From assembly GCA_021812665.1 (NCBI GenBank), contig JAKAMX010000002.1, positions 1-28,425 of the forward strand: a stretch of DNA of 28,425 bases, written 5' to 3'. Under the pieces are notes generated by a model. That model worked only from the letters and a program-made list of their open reading frames with translations, made no database searches and was not told where the DNA came from. The translations under genes were made by a program, and so were the position numbers. Position 1 is the stretch's first letter; each line of letters starts with the position of its first letter. The stretch comes from a bacterium (GTDB lineage Bacteria > Patescibacteriota > Minisyncoccia > Phycocordibacterales > UBA1550). This document shows positions 20,334 to 28,205 of this stretch, piece by piece.

Positions 20334-21611
20334 ATGCGCCAATCTCAACTATTTACTAAAACGCGTAAAGAGGCACCCGCAGACGAAGTCGCAAAAAATG
20401 CACAGCTCCTCATTCGCGGCGGCTTCATTCATAAAGAGATGGCCGGCGTGTACTCGTTCCTGCCGCTCGGTCTCCGTGTTTTAGATAAAGTGGAAGATAT
20501 TATACGGCAAGAGATGAACAAGGTCGGCGGAATCGAAATGAGAACAGCCGTTTTCCAAAGCAAGGAAGTTTGGGAAAAAACAAATAGATGGGACGATGCG
20601 GTCGTTGATAATTGGTTCAAGACCAAACTAAAAAATGGTGGCGAAATGGGGCTGTCATTTACGAACGAAGAAGCATATTCAAACATTTTGAAACAGTACA
20701 TCAGTTCCTACAAAGACCTACCGGTGTACCCATACGATTTTAAAAGTATCTTTAGAAATGAGGCACGCAGCAAGTCGGGGATTATGCGCGGTAGAGAGTT
20801 CTACTGGAAGGCCTTGTACTCGTTTTCTCGAGATGAAGCAGAACATGCTGTTTTCTATGAGCGCATGAAGACGGCATACCAGAATATTTTCAATGCTGTC
20901 GGGATTGGCCATCGCACGTATATGACGTTTGCTTCTGGCGGCACGTTTTCAAAATTCTCGCACGAGTTTCAGGCAATCACTGATGCAGGAGAGGACAGTA
21001 TTCACTTGGATGAAAATTCAGGCATCGCGGTAAACAAAGAGGTTTATAACGATGAAGTTATCACAGAGCTTGGTCTGCGTAAAGAAAACCTAGTAGAAAA
21101 AAAGGCCGTAGAAGTTGGTAATATTTTTTCGCTTGGAACAAAGTTCTCTGCTCCGTTTGATTTGAAGTATAAAGACAAAGATGGTGAGGATAAGCTAGTA
21201 ATCATGGGGAGCTACGGCATTGGGCTCGGACGACTGATCGGAACTATTGTTGAGATTTTGTCAGACGAAAAGGGGATCATTTGGCCAGCGTCGGTTGCAC
21301 CGTTCGCGGTGCACCTTGTTGACCTTGCTGCAGGAGACAATGATGTGAGCGCATACGCCGAAAAGTTATACAACGAATTGACCGCTTGCGGCATCGAGAC
21401 GCTTTGGGATGATCGCGACGCGCGCGCGGGAGAAAAATTTGCAGATAGCGACCTTATCGGAATTCCACTTCGTGTTGTTATTTCAAAGAAGACGCTTCTC
21501 GAAGGGAAGGTTGAGGTGAAAATGCGAAGTACTGGCGGGACCACTATTGTCGAGAAAGAAAAGGTCTTTGAACTCGCACGGGGATGTGATACAACTACTG
21601 CAACAAAATAG
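20334..21611 (+). CDS. proS: Prolyl-tRNA synthetase, form without the editing insertion
   Basis: 425 residues from the ATG at 20334 (MRQSQLFTKTRKE). The frame extends to 20304 but the promoter places the start here. It charges tRNA-Pro with proline. Class II motif 1 lies around FLPLGLRVLDKVEDIIRQEM, motif 2 in FKSIFRNEARSKSGIMRGREF (shown in part), motif 3 in GSYGIGLGRLIGTIVE, followed by the anticodon-binding domain (PFAVHLVDL to the end). Between SHEFQAITDAGEDSI and EVGNIFSLGTKFS the roughly 180-residue editing domain of E. coli ProRS is absent. No separate editing protein is present in the window. mreB copy 2 starts 3 bases later. Confidence 0.94.
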   Translation: MRQSQLFTKTRKEAPADEVAKNAQLLIRGGFIHKEMAGVYSFLPLGLRVLDKVEDIIRQEMNKVGGIEMRTAVFQSKEVWEKTNRWDDAVVDNWFKTKLKNGGEMGLSFTNEEAYSNILKQYISSYKDLPVYPYDFKSIFRNEARSKSGIMRGREFYWKALYSFSRDEAEHAVFYERMKTAYQNIFNAVGIGHRTYMTFASGGTFSKFSHEFQAITDAGEDSIHLDENSGIAVNKEVYNDEVITELGLRKENLVEKKAVEVGNIFSLGTKFSAPFDLKYKDKDGEDKLVIMGSYGIGLGRLIGTIVEILSDEKGIIWPASVAPFAVHLVDLAAGDNDVSAYAEKLYNELTACGIETLWDDRDARAGEKFADSDLIGIPLRVVISKKTLLEGKVEVKMRSTGGTTIVEKEKVFELARGCDTTTATK

Positions 21612-21613
21612 CT

Positions 21614-22663
21614 ATGTTCGAGAAATTTTACCAACTTTTTTCAAATGATATCGGTATCGATTTGGGTACTGCAAACACGCTCGTATACCTTCGCGACCAC
21701 GGGATCGTCATTAACGAGCCTTCAGTCGTGGCGGTAAACCAGAAAACCGGAACGGTGGTTGCGCTCGGTGCGCAAGCAAAACAAATGCTTGGTCGCACCC
21801 CTGGTCACGTTCATGCTATCCGCCCGCTTGTCGACGGAGTTATCTCTAACTTTGAAGTGACGGAAGAAATGCTTTCATATCTCATCAACAAAGCAAACAA
21901 AATCAGTAAAAAAACTGTTCGTCCTCGCGTGGTGATCGGCGTGCCTTCGGGGATCACCTCTGTTGAGATTCGCGCTGTATATGATGCTGCAAAAAATGCC
22001 GGTGCGCGTGAAGTACATATTATTGAAGAGCCAATGGCGGCAGCAATCGGTATAAAACTTCCTATCAAAGAACCAGTAGGCAATATGGTTATCGATATCG
22101 GCGGTGGAACAACTGACATCGCGGTAATTTCATTGGGAGGTATTGTGCGGTCAAGAAATTTGCACATTGCAGGAGATCGTCTCAATAATGATATCGCGAA
22201 CTACATTCGCGACGAATTCCGTGTGCTTATCGGTGAGCGTACTGCTGAGAGTGTGAAAATAGCTATTGGCTCGGCAAAGAAAGGGTCTACTCCCATGGAG
22301 GCCGTCATTCGAGGTCGTGATTTAGTAACTGGCCTTCCTCGTGAAGTGGTCGTGACTGATTCTGATATTCGTGAAGCAATGAGTGGATCTATTCTTGGTC
22401 TTCTTGATGCAGTAAAAGAAGTTATTGAGACAACGCCACCAGAAGTTCTTTCGGATGTAATGAGCCGCGGTATTATTTTGGTAGGCGGGGGAGCATTGCT
22501 TCGTGGACTCGATGAACTTTTGTCTCAGACTTTACACGTACCGGTGTATGTTGCAAACGATCCACTTACTGCGGTAGCCCGTGGCACTGGCATTGTTCTT
22601 GAAGAGATGGAAGGTTTCAATGAGGTACTTATTCAGCACGAAAATGATGCAACGCCGCGCTAA
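21614..22663 (+). CDS. mreB: Actin-like shape protein MreB (copy 2, with mreC/mreD)
   Basis: 349 residues. The ATG follows the proS stop by 2 bases, so translation is likely coupled. Actin-fold motifs: IGIDLGTANTLVYL, VIDIGGGTTDIAVISLGG, ILVGGGALLRGLDEL, and the EEPMAAAIGIKLPI helix typical of canonical MreB. Its place directly before mreC, mreD and PBP2 marks it as the main elongation-complex MreB; the copy at 15238-16251 is the second. The end overlaps the start of mreC by about 20 bases. Confidence 0.96.
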   Translation: MFEKFYQLFSNDIGIDLGTANTLVYLRDHGIVINEPSVVAVNQKTGTVVALGAQAKQMLGRTPGHVHAIRPLVDGVISNFEVTEEMLSYLINKANKISKKTVRPRVVIGVPSGITSVEIRAVYDAAKNAGAREVHIIEEPMAAAIGIKLPIKEPVGNMVIDIGGGTTDIAVISLGGIVRSRNLHIAGDRLNNDIANYIRDEFRVLIGERTAESVKIAIGSAKKGSTPMEAVIRGRDLVTGLPREVVVTDSDIREAMSGSILGLLDAVKEVIETTPPEVLSDVMSRGIILVGGGALLRGLDELLSQTLHVPVYVANDPLTAVARGTGIVLEEMEGFNEVLIQHENDATPR

Positions 22664-23435
22664 TTCGCCGTTCGAAAAAAAAGCCTTGGCGATACTGATC
22701 GCTGTTTCTCTTGGGTTGGTTTCTCTGTTGTATCACCCTGTTCGTTCTGCGCTTACTCGGCTTCTTTATGCAGGCGCAACACCTGTATATTCTTTTGGCG
22801 CTTCTATCGCAAACGCATCTAGCTCTTTTTTAGCAAATTTCAAAAACAAAGAATCACTTTATTATGAAAATGCTATGCTTCGCGCGGAGAATGAGCGCAT
22901 GCAGGCAGAAGTGCTTGATAGAAACCTGCTCCAGGAACGTGTTATGAAACTCGAAGAGGTGCTAGGTAGGCCCCATAATGATAATCGTGTTGTTGCTGAT
23001 GTTACGATCAGTTTTGGTCGGTCTGTGTATGACACTCTTTCTATTGATGCTGGCATGGATCATGGAATTCAAAATGGAGATGTCGTGGTTTATGCAGGTG
23101 GAGCTGCGATCGGAGAGATTGCTGAGGTCGGTGCTTCTTCAGCGAAAGTACGATTGTTCTCTTCACCGGGTCAGGAATACGCTGCTCTTATCGGATCGCA
23201 TTCAATTCCGGCGATAGCACATGGAAAAGGTGATGGAAATTTTGAATCTAAGGTACCCCAAGGTAGCGCAATCGCTGTCGGTGATCGCGTCGTTATCCCT
23301 AAGGGGAATCTGATTCTTGGCACCGTTCAAGCAATAGACGAAAAGCCTGGCGTTCCACTTACGACGGTATTTTTTAGGCTCCCATTCAATCCAACCGAAA
23401 TTCGCACCGTTGAGGTTGTCATCGGTTCTCGATAA
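22644..23435 (+). CDS. mreC: Rod shape-determining protein MreC
   Basis: 263 residues if the first of two adjacent ATG codons (22644, 22647) is used; both overlap the mreB end. MreC bridges MreB and the penicillin-binding proteins. One transmembrane helix at about residues 13-32 (ALAILIAVSLGLVSLLY), a helical coiled-coil segment at about 55-95 (NAMLRAENERMQAEVLDRNLL in part), then two beta-barrel subdomains (DTLSIDAGMDHGIQNGDVV, AGGAAIGEIAEVGASSAKVRL in part) as in the family. The Gly-rich GVPLTTVFFRLPF near the end is also typical. Length is close to normal. Confidence 0.92.
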   Translation: MMQRRANSPFEKKALAILIAVSLGLVSLLYHPVRSALTRLLYAGATPVYSFGASIANASSSFLANFKNKESLYYENAMLRAENERMQAEVLDRNLLQERVMKLEEVLGRPHNDNRVVADVTISFGRSVYDTLSIDAGMDHGIQNGDVVVYAGGAAIGEIAEVGASSAKVRLFSSPGQEYAALIGSHSIPAIAHGKGDGNFESKVPQGSAIAVGDRVVIPKGNLILGTVQAIDEKPGVPLTTVFFRLPFNPTEIRTVEVVIGSR

Positions 23436-23438
23436 TGT

Positions 23439-23708
23439 ATGGTAAAACGAATAATATTCAACTTTGTTTTGCTCGCAGCAATTTTTTATACACCCTGGTG
23501 GATCGCAACACCGCTCGCTTTCTGCGGAGCATTCCTGTTCAACCCCTACTATGAAGTTATTGCTTTGGGTGTAGTGATTGATCTGCTTTACGGAACATCA
23601 GCATCTGCGCTGCATGGTACCGCTGGAATTGTCGGGGCGGTGGGTCTATTTTTCTTGGGAACGATCGCCGCGAGTGTAATTCGTCCCGGTTATTCGTTTC
23701 GCTGTTAA
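23439..23708 (+). CDS. mreD: Short MreD-like membrane protein
   Basis: 89 residues, about half the usual MreD. Three hydrophobic segments (about 6-24, 26-46, 60-82). Position after mreC and before PBP2, with NPYYEVIALGVVIDLLYG as in MreD, supports the call. The start ATG at 23439 lies 3 bases after the mreC stop. Either the family is shortened in this lineage, or the last part has been lost; the C-terminus is abrupt (GYSFRC). No evidence of frameshift was found in the downstream 22 bases. Confidence 0.7.
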   Translation: MVKRIIFNFVLLAAIFYTPWWIATPLAFCGAFLFNPYYEVIALGVVIDLLYGTSASALHGTAGIVGAVGLFFLGTIAASVIRPGYSFRC

Positions 23709-23716
23709 TGTTTTGC

Positions 23717-23722
23717 TACAAT
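23717..23722 (+). promoter_or_regulatory. -10 box of the PBP2 gene
   Basis: TACAAT, 8 bases before the ATG at 23731. The -35 is poor, and read-through from mreD is possible. Confidence 0.4.
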
Positions 23723-23730
23723 AAGTCTCA

Positions 23731-25488
23731 ATGTTCAAAAGGAAACGACAACTTTCTCAGCATCATTTGAAGCAGCTCTCACGTGAAATTGATCCCGATG
23801 AGATTTTTCTTGATGCAAAAAATTTACCCAATTTCAATAAGGACCAATTCGAGGGAAGAATTGAAAAACCAATAAGTCGCATTGCGGTTCTTGGTGTACT
23901 CTTCGTTTTTTTTCTTATACAGATAGTGTTTCTTGGAAAAACAGCCGTCCTTCAAATAATTCGTGGCGCTGACTATCTTGCAAAAAGTGAGAATAATCGC
24001 TTGAATCACACGCCTATTTTTGCGATGCGTGGTATCATTTATGATCGCAACAAAACACCTCTCGCTTGGAATTCTTATGATGATGAAGCTGCAAAAACAG
24101 CACTCATTATTTCGGATACTGGGACAACTACGGAGAAGATGCCGTTCCCGCACCGTTCTTATATTGTAGCTCCCGGTTTTGGGCATTTGCTCGGCTATGT
24201 AGGATATCCAAAGCGCGATAGCAAGGGTTACTACTATCAGGATGCATTTATCGGAAAAGATGGCATCGAGCAATATTATGATGCAACCCTGTCTGGCAAG
24301 AACGGATATCAAATTGTTGAGACCAATGCGCTCGGAAAAACACAATCGGGAAGTATTGTTGAAAGTCCTGAAAGCGGTGCCGCGCTCACGCTCGCTATTG
24401 ACTCGCGTGTCCAAGAAAAACTGTACAATATTATTAGTACTCTTGCTGCGGATCGTGGATATTTAGCGGGTGCTGGAGCGATTATGGATGTTCAGACAGG
24501 AGAGCTCCTCGCAATCACCAGTTTTCCTGAGTATGACAGCGAAATATTGTCAGAGGGAAAGGATCGAAAAACTATTGCAGGGTATCAACTCGATAAACGC
24601 GCTCTCTTTCTTGATCGAGCAATTTCCGGATTATACACTCCTGGTTCTATCGTGAAACCGATCATGGCCCTCGGCGCGCTCAATGAAAATATTATTTCTC
24701 CCGAAAAGCAAATTCTCAGTACTGGATCTATCTCAATACAAAATCCGTATTATCCAAATATCAAATCAGTTTTTAATGACTGGAAAGCTCACGGATGGGT
24801 AGATATGCGTCGCGCGCTCGCTGTTTCTTCGGACGTATATTTTTATGAGATCGGTGGTGGTTACCAGGACCAAAAAGGGATGGGGATTGCCAACATCGAG
24901 AAATATGCGCAAATGTTCGGATTGAACACGCCGACAGGTATCGATTTGACTGGTGAAAAATTTGGTACTATTCCAAGCCCTGAATGGAAGGCCAAAATGT
25001 TCTCTGGTGAACCGTGGCGACTGGGCGACACGTATCATACGGTGATTGGTCAATATGGTTTCCAGCTCACCCTCGCAGAAGCTATCCGCATGGTTGCAAG
25101 TATCGCAAATAATGGAGTACTGCTGACACCTCATCTTGTAGTTGATCCATCACAACGAACAGAACGCTCGCAAATTGATATTTCACCAGATAAGTTTGCA
25201 ATTATTCGTGAAGGAATGCGCGATGCTGTTATGAGCGGTACGGAGACGGGGCTCAATGTTCCGTATGTTGAGGTTGCGGGAAAAACAGGTACTGCCGAGA
25301 TTGATGCTGGAAAGAAGTATATAAACTCGTGGGCGCTCGGATTTTTTCCATATCAAAAACCGCGCTATGCGTTTGCGGTTGTGATGGAGCGTGGACCACA
25401 CGCAAACACCATTGGAGGCGTGTTTGTTATGCGCCAGATGCTCGACTGGATGCACAACAACACCCCGGAATACCTAAAAACACTTTAG
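23731..25488 (+). CDS. mrdA: Penicillin-binding protein 2 (elongation transpeptidase)
   Basis: 585 residues. It cross-links peptidoglycan during side-wall growth, working with RodA (not in the window) and MreC. A single anchor helix lies at about residues 50-70 (IAVLGVLFVFFLIQIVFLG), followed by the non-catalytic pedestal domain (NHTPIFAMRGIIYDRN) and the transpeptidase domain. Active-site motifs are complete: S306-I-V-K309, S366-S-D368 (SxD form typical of PBP2), and K518-T-G520. The 23717 box gives an almost leaderless start. It closes the mreB-mreC-mreD-PBP2 group. Confidence 0.94.
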   Translation: MFKRKRQLSQHHLKQLSREIDPDEIFLDAKNLPNFNKDQFEGRIEKPISRIAVLGVLFVFFLIQIVFLGKTAVLQIIRGADYLAKSENNRLNHTPIFAMRGIIYDRNKTPLAWNSYDDEAAKTALIISDTGTTTEKMPFPHRSYIVAPGFGHLLGYVGYPKRDSKGYYYQDAFIGKDGIEQYYDATLSGKNGYQIVETNALGKTQSGSIVESPESGAALTLAIDSRVQEKLYNIISTLAADRGYLAGAGAIMDVQTGELLAITSFPEYDSEILSEGKDRKTIAGYQLDKRALFLDRAISGLYTPGSIVKPIMALGALNENIISPEKQILSTGSISIQNPYYPNIKSVFNDWKAHGWVDMRRALAVSSDVYFYEIGGGYQDQKGMGIANIEKYAQMFGLNTPTGIDLTGEKFGTIPSPEWKAKMFSGEPWRLGDTYHTVIGQYGFQLTLAEAIRMVASIANNGVLLTPHLVVDPSQRTERSQIDISPDKFAIIREGMRDAVMSGTETGLNVPYVEVAGKTGTAEIDAGKKYINSWALGFFPYQKPRYAFAVVMERGPHANTIGGVFVMRQMLDWMHNNTPEYLKTL

Positions 25489-25516
25489 TGACAAGGTTGT
25501 TCGCGGGTCCCTAAAA

Positions 25517-25545
25517 TTGACTTTTTGCCTAAAAACCAATACAAT
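25517..25545 (+). promoter_or_regulatory. Promoter of greA (leaderless)
   Basis: TTGACT (25517-25522), 17-base spacer, TACAAT (25540-25545), then AGCGCA and the ATG at 25552. The clearest leaderless promoter in the window. Confidence 0.75.
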
Positions 25546-25551
25546 AGCGCA

Positions 25552-26019
25552 ATGTCAGAAGAAAAAGAATATCTAAGTAAGGAGAAATTTGACGAGTTAT
25601 CAAAGGAGCTAAAGCACTTAAAGAGTGTTCGTCGCAAGGAGATCGCAGGGCAGCTTGAGTTTGCAAAGGGTCTCGGAGACCTTTCTGAAAATGCTGAGTA
25701 CCATGAGGCTCGCCAGAATCAGGCAGAAACCGAAGAGCGCATTGCGAAACTCGAGCAAATGATCAAAAACGCGGTAATCACCGAAAAGCACAAGGGTGGC
25801 ATCGTTGGTATCGGATCGACTGTTGTTATAAAACGAGCAGGTGAAAGCCACGAGCGAAAGTATCAGATCGTTGGATCAGAAGAATCAAATACAAAAGAGA
25901 ACAAGATCTCAAACAGGTCTCCTCTTGGAGAAGCGCTCATGGGACAGAGTAAGGGCGACAAGGTTTCGTTCGAAACTCCTACCGGAGTTATTACGTGTAC
26001 GATTGTAGACGTAGAATAA
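25552..26019 (+). CDS. greA: Transcription elongation factor GreA
   Basis: 155 residues from the ATG at 25552, the normal size. An in-frame upstream ATG at 25525 falls inside the promoter and is rejected. GreA stimulates RNA cleavage by backtracked RNA polymerase. The N-terminal coiled coil (residues 1-75) carries at its tip GDLSENAEYHEAR with the catalytic acidic pair Asp43 and Glu46; the C-terminal FKBP-like domain holds GSTVVIK, SPLGEALMGQSKGDKVSF. lysS follows with its own -10. Confidence 0.95.
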   Translation: MSEEKEYLSKEKFDELSKELKHLKSVRRKEIAGQLEFAKGLGDLSENAEYHEARQNQAETEERIAKLEQMIKNAVITEKHKGGIVGIGSTVVIKRAGESHERKYQIVGSEESNTKENKISNRSPLGEALMGQSKGDKVSFETPTGVITCTIVDVE

Positions 26020-26032
26020 ATATTTCTATAAA
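26003..26032 (+). promoter_or_regulatory. Promoter of lysS (near-leaderless)
   Basis: TTGTAG (26003-26008) inside the greA end, 18-base spacer, TATAAA (26027-26032), ATG at 26041 eight bases further. Confidence 0.45.
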
Positions 26033-26040
26033 ATTTTTGC

Positions 26041-27513
26041 ATGGCATCATTAGAAGAGATTCGGGCAGAACGTTTAAAGAAACTCGACCTTCTCAAAAGT
26101 AAGGGGATGAATCCGTATCCCATTGCTACCAAAAGGTCTCTTTCGATTGAGCAAGTACTCGCTTCATTTTCAAAGCTCGAAAAGGCAAAGAAGAAAATTA
26201 CACTTGCTGGTCGAATCATGGCTATTCGCGGGCAGGGTGCTTTGGTTTTCTTCAATATCCGGGATGGTGAATCAACAATTCAGGGGTTGCTAAAGCGTGG
26301 CGAGCTTGCTGAAGATATTCTTATGCTTTTCCAGGATGCAATGGACATCGGTGATTTCATTGAATGTACCGGAACACTTTTTGTCACCAACAGAAAAGAG
26401 AAAACTCTTTTGGTGAAGGATTGGAAAGTTCTTTCAAAAAGCCTTCGTCCGCTTCCTGATAAATGGCATGGTCTTCAGGATGTCGAAGAGCGTTTTCGAC
26501 GACGTTATCTTGATACGATGATGTCAGAAGAGGTGCGTGCGCGCTTTGTTGTGCGTTCGCGCGTTATTACAGCGATTCGTTCATTTCTTGATGATGCAGG
26601 CTATATAGAGGTTGAAACACCGCTGTTGCAGGCACTTGCAGGCGGCGCGCTTGCGCAACCATTCAGAACACATCACAATGCGCTTGATATCGATTTGAGC
26701 CTCCGCATTGCCCCAGAGCTATACTTGAAGAAATTGCTTGTCGGCGGATTTCCTCGTGTCTACGAGCTCGGCAGAAATTTTAGAAACGAGGGGATAGACA
26801 TGACCCACAATCCCGAGTTTACGATGCTCGAGTTTTATGGCGCATACGAAACTGCTGCTACGCAGATGGTATTTGTAGAGAAGATGATCAAAACTGTCGT
26901 AAAGCAGATATATAAAAAAAGTTTGGTCCCGTTCGGAGAAGGGACGATCGACATTTCAAAAAAGTTCACCGTTATTTCTTTCTTTGATTTGTTCAAACGA
27001 TACGCATCGATTGAAGATCCAGAAGCGATGTCTCGTGAAGAGTGGAAACTCGTTGCAGAACGCAACGGTGTACGAGTCGAACCGCATGAGGGAATCGAAA
27101 AAATCATGGACAATGTGTATAAAAAAACATGTCGACCAAAAATCGTACACCCAACTTTCATTATTGATTATCCTGCTGCATTCTCACCGTTTGCAAAACG
27201 ACAGGAGAAAGATCCAACACTTATCGATCGCTTCCAGCTTGTGATCGGCGGCATTGAGTTGGTGAACGCATTCTCTGAGCTCAATGATCCTCTCGATCAG
27301 CGTGCGCGCTATGAAGAACAAGACAAAAAAAAGAAAGGCGGAGAAGGTGACATCTCTCCGTCAGATGAAGATTATTTGGAGGCAATCGAGTATGGACTTT
27401 CTCCGGCCGGTGGTGTGGGTATCGGTATTGATCGACTGGTTATGTTTTTAACAAATACACAAAATATCCGTGAAGTCGTGCTTTTCCCAACCATGAGGCC
27501 AAAAGAGGAATAA
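26041..27513 (+). CDS. lysS: Lysyl-tRNA synthetase, class II
   Basis: 490 residues, full length. The N-terminal OB fold (about 55-145, ITLAGRIMAIRGQGALVFF in part) binds the anticodon; the catalytic domain shows motif 1 near YIEVETPLLQALAGGA, motif 2 in RVYELGRNFRNEGID, the TMLEFYGAY segment, and motif 3 in GGVGIGIDRLVMFLT. The start ATG follows TATAAA with 8 bases and no Shine-Dalgarno. greA directly upstream is a common pairing. A strong terminator ends the unit. Confidence 0.96.
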   Translation: MASLEEIRAERLKKLDLLKSKGMNPYPIATKRSLSIEQVLASFSKLEKAKKKITLAGRIMAIRGQGALVFFNIRDGESTIQGLLKRGELAEDILMLFQDAMDIGDFIECTGTLFVTNRKEKTLLVKDWKVLSKSLRPLPDKWHGLQDVEERFRRRYLDTMMSEEVRARFVVRSRVITAIRSFLDDAGYIEVETPLLQALAGGALAQPFRTHHNALDIDLSLRIAPELYLKKLLVGGFPRVYELGRNFRNEGIDMTHNPEFTMLEFYGAYETAATQMVFVEKMIKTVVKQIYKKSLVPFGEGTIDISKKFTVISFFDLFKRYASIEDPEAMSREEWKLVAERNGVRVEPHEGIEKIMDNVYKKTCRPKIVHPTFIIDYPAAFSPFAKRQEKDPTLIDRFQLVIGGIELVNAFSELNDPLDQRARYEEQDKKKKGGEGDISPSDEDYLEAIEYGLSPAGGVGIGIDRLVMFLTNTQNIREVVLFPTMRPKEE

Positions 27514-27534
27514 GGAAAATCTAGCCAACGTGTA

Positions 27535-27572
27535 AAAAAACCAGGAATTACAAGGGTAATTCCTGGTTTTTT
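27535..27572 (+). terminator. Terminator of lysS
   Basis: A 17-base-pair perfect hairpin (arm 27535-27551, loop AAGG, arm 27556-27572; core CCAGGAATTAC/GTAATTCCTGG) bordered by A and T runs. Confidence 0.9.
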
Positions 27573-27588
27573 GATTGTGGCGAGCTGT

Positions 27589-27673
27589 GCCCCAGCGTCT
27601 ATTTTGGTGGAGAATTTATCCGTTTATCTCATGTAGTTGTACGAAATAAAACTTGAGAAATAGGCGCTGGGGC
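27589..27673. repeat. Spaced 16-base inverted repeat upstream of mraZ
   Basis: GCCCCAGCGTCTATTT (27589-27604) and AAATAGGCGCTGGGGC (27658-27673) are complementary with one mismatch, 53 bases apart. The interior is AT-rich and holds TTATCCGTTTATC (27616-27628). No T-run follows, so it is not a terminator; it could be a protein-binding pair or a long leader stem. Confidence 0.55.
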
Positions 27674-27792
27674 TGTGGATAAGTCATATAGAAAAGTGGG
27701 ACAGAGTGTAATATAATGTACACAAGTGGGGGAAAGTGGGAAAGCATAAAGACCTCACAAAATTGTCATGCTCATCGGAGAATTTATCCACA
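27674..27792. promoter_or_regulatory. Two DnaA-box-like sites flanking the mraZ promoter
   Basis: TGTGGATAA (27674-27682) and TTATCCACA (27784-27792, within the first codons of mraZ) both equal the consensus 9-mer, in opposite senses, 101 bases apart. They may bind DnaA, or be chance; the second also has to encode protein. Confidence 0.4.
27696..27740 (+). promoter_or_regulatory. mraZ promoter and phased GTGGG operator
   Basis: TATAAT is at 27712-27717. GTGGG occurs at 27696, 27726 and 27736 and GTGTA at 27706, all exactly in 10-base register, with a degenerate ATGTA at 27716. MraZ family proteins are known to bind tandem TGGG-type boxes with 10-base spacing ahead of their own operon, so this is very probably the autoregulatory operator covering the -10 box. 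Confidence 0.75.
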
Positions 27793-28202
27793 CACTTGAT
27801 CCTAAAAAACGTTTAGCGCTTCCCGCTAAATTTCGCAAGGAACTCGGAAAAAAAGTTGTCCTCACCAATGGTCTTGATGGATGTCTTTTTGTTTATCCGA
27901 TCAGAGAGTGGGAAAAAGTTTCAGAAAAAATAGCTGCACTTCCGATGGGTCAGGCAGACACTCGCGGGTTTGGACGATTCATGCTCGCGGGTGCAGTTGA
28001 AACAGATGTTGATGCGATCGGACGTATTCTTGTTCCGGATTTTCTTAAAGAGTTCGCAAACTTAAAAATACAAGTAGCGGTCGTTGGCTTGTCTACGCGT
28101 GTTGAACTCTGGAATGAGAAAACATGGAAAGAGCACAAGGTCAGAATTCAGAAAGAAGCCGGTACGCTCGCTGAAAAACTTGGCGAAATTGGTGCTATCT
28201 AA
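27768..28202 (+). CDS. mraZ: Transcriptional regulator MraZ
   Basis: 144 residues. A double SpoVT/AbrB-fold DNA-binding protein that regulates the division and cell-wall (dcw) cluster. The two repeats are recognised by KKRLALPAKFRKEL (first) and DAIGRILVPDFLKEF (second), with MLIGEFIHTLD as the usual opening. The ATG at 27768 has a leader of about 45 bases from the TATAAT box and no clear Shine-Dalgarno. rsmH follows 3 bases after the stop, as in nearly all bacteria. Phased GTGGG boxes upstream suggest autoregulation. Confidence 0.96.
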   Translation: MLIGEFIHTLDPKKRLALPAKFRKELGKKVVLTNGLDGCLFVYPIREWEKVSEKIAALPMGQADTRGFGRFMLAGAVETDVDAIGRILVPDFLKEFANLKIQVAVVGLSTRVELWNEKTWKEHKVRIQKEAGTLAEKLGEIGAI

Positions 28203-28205
28203 ATT

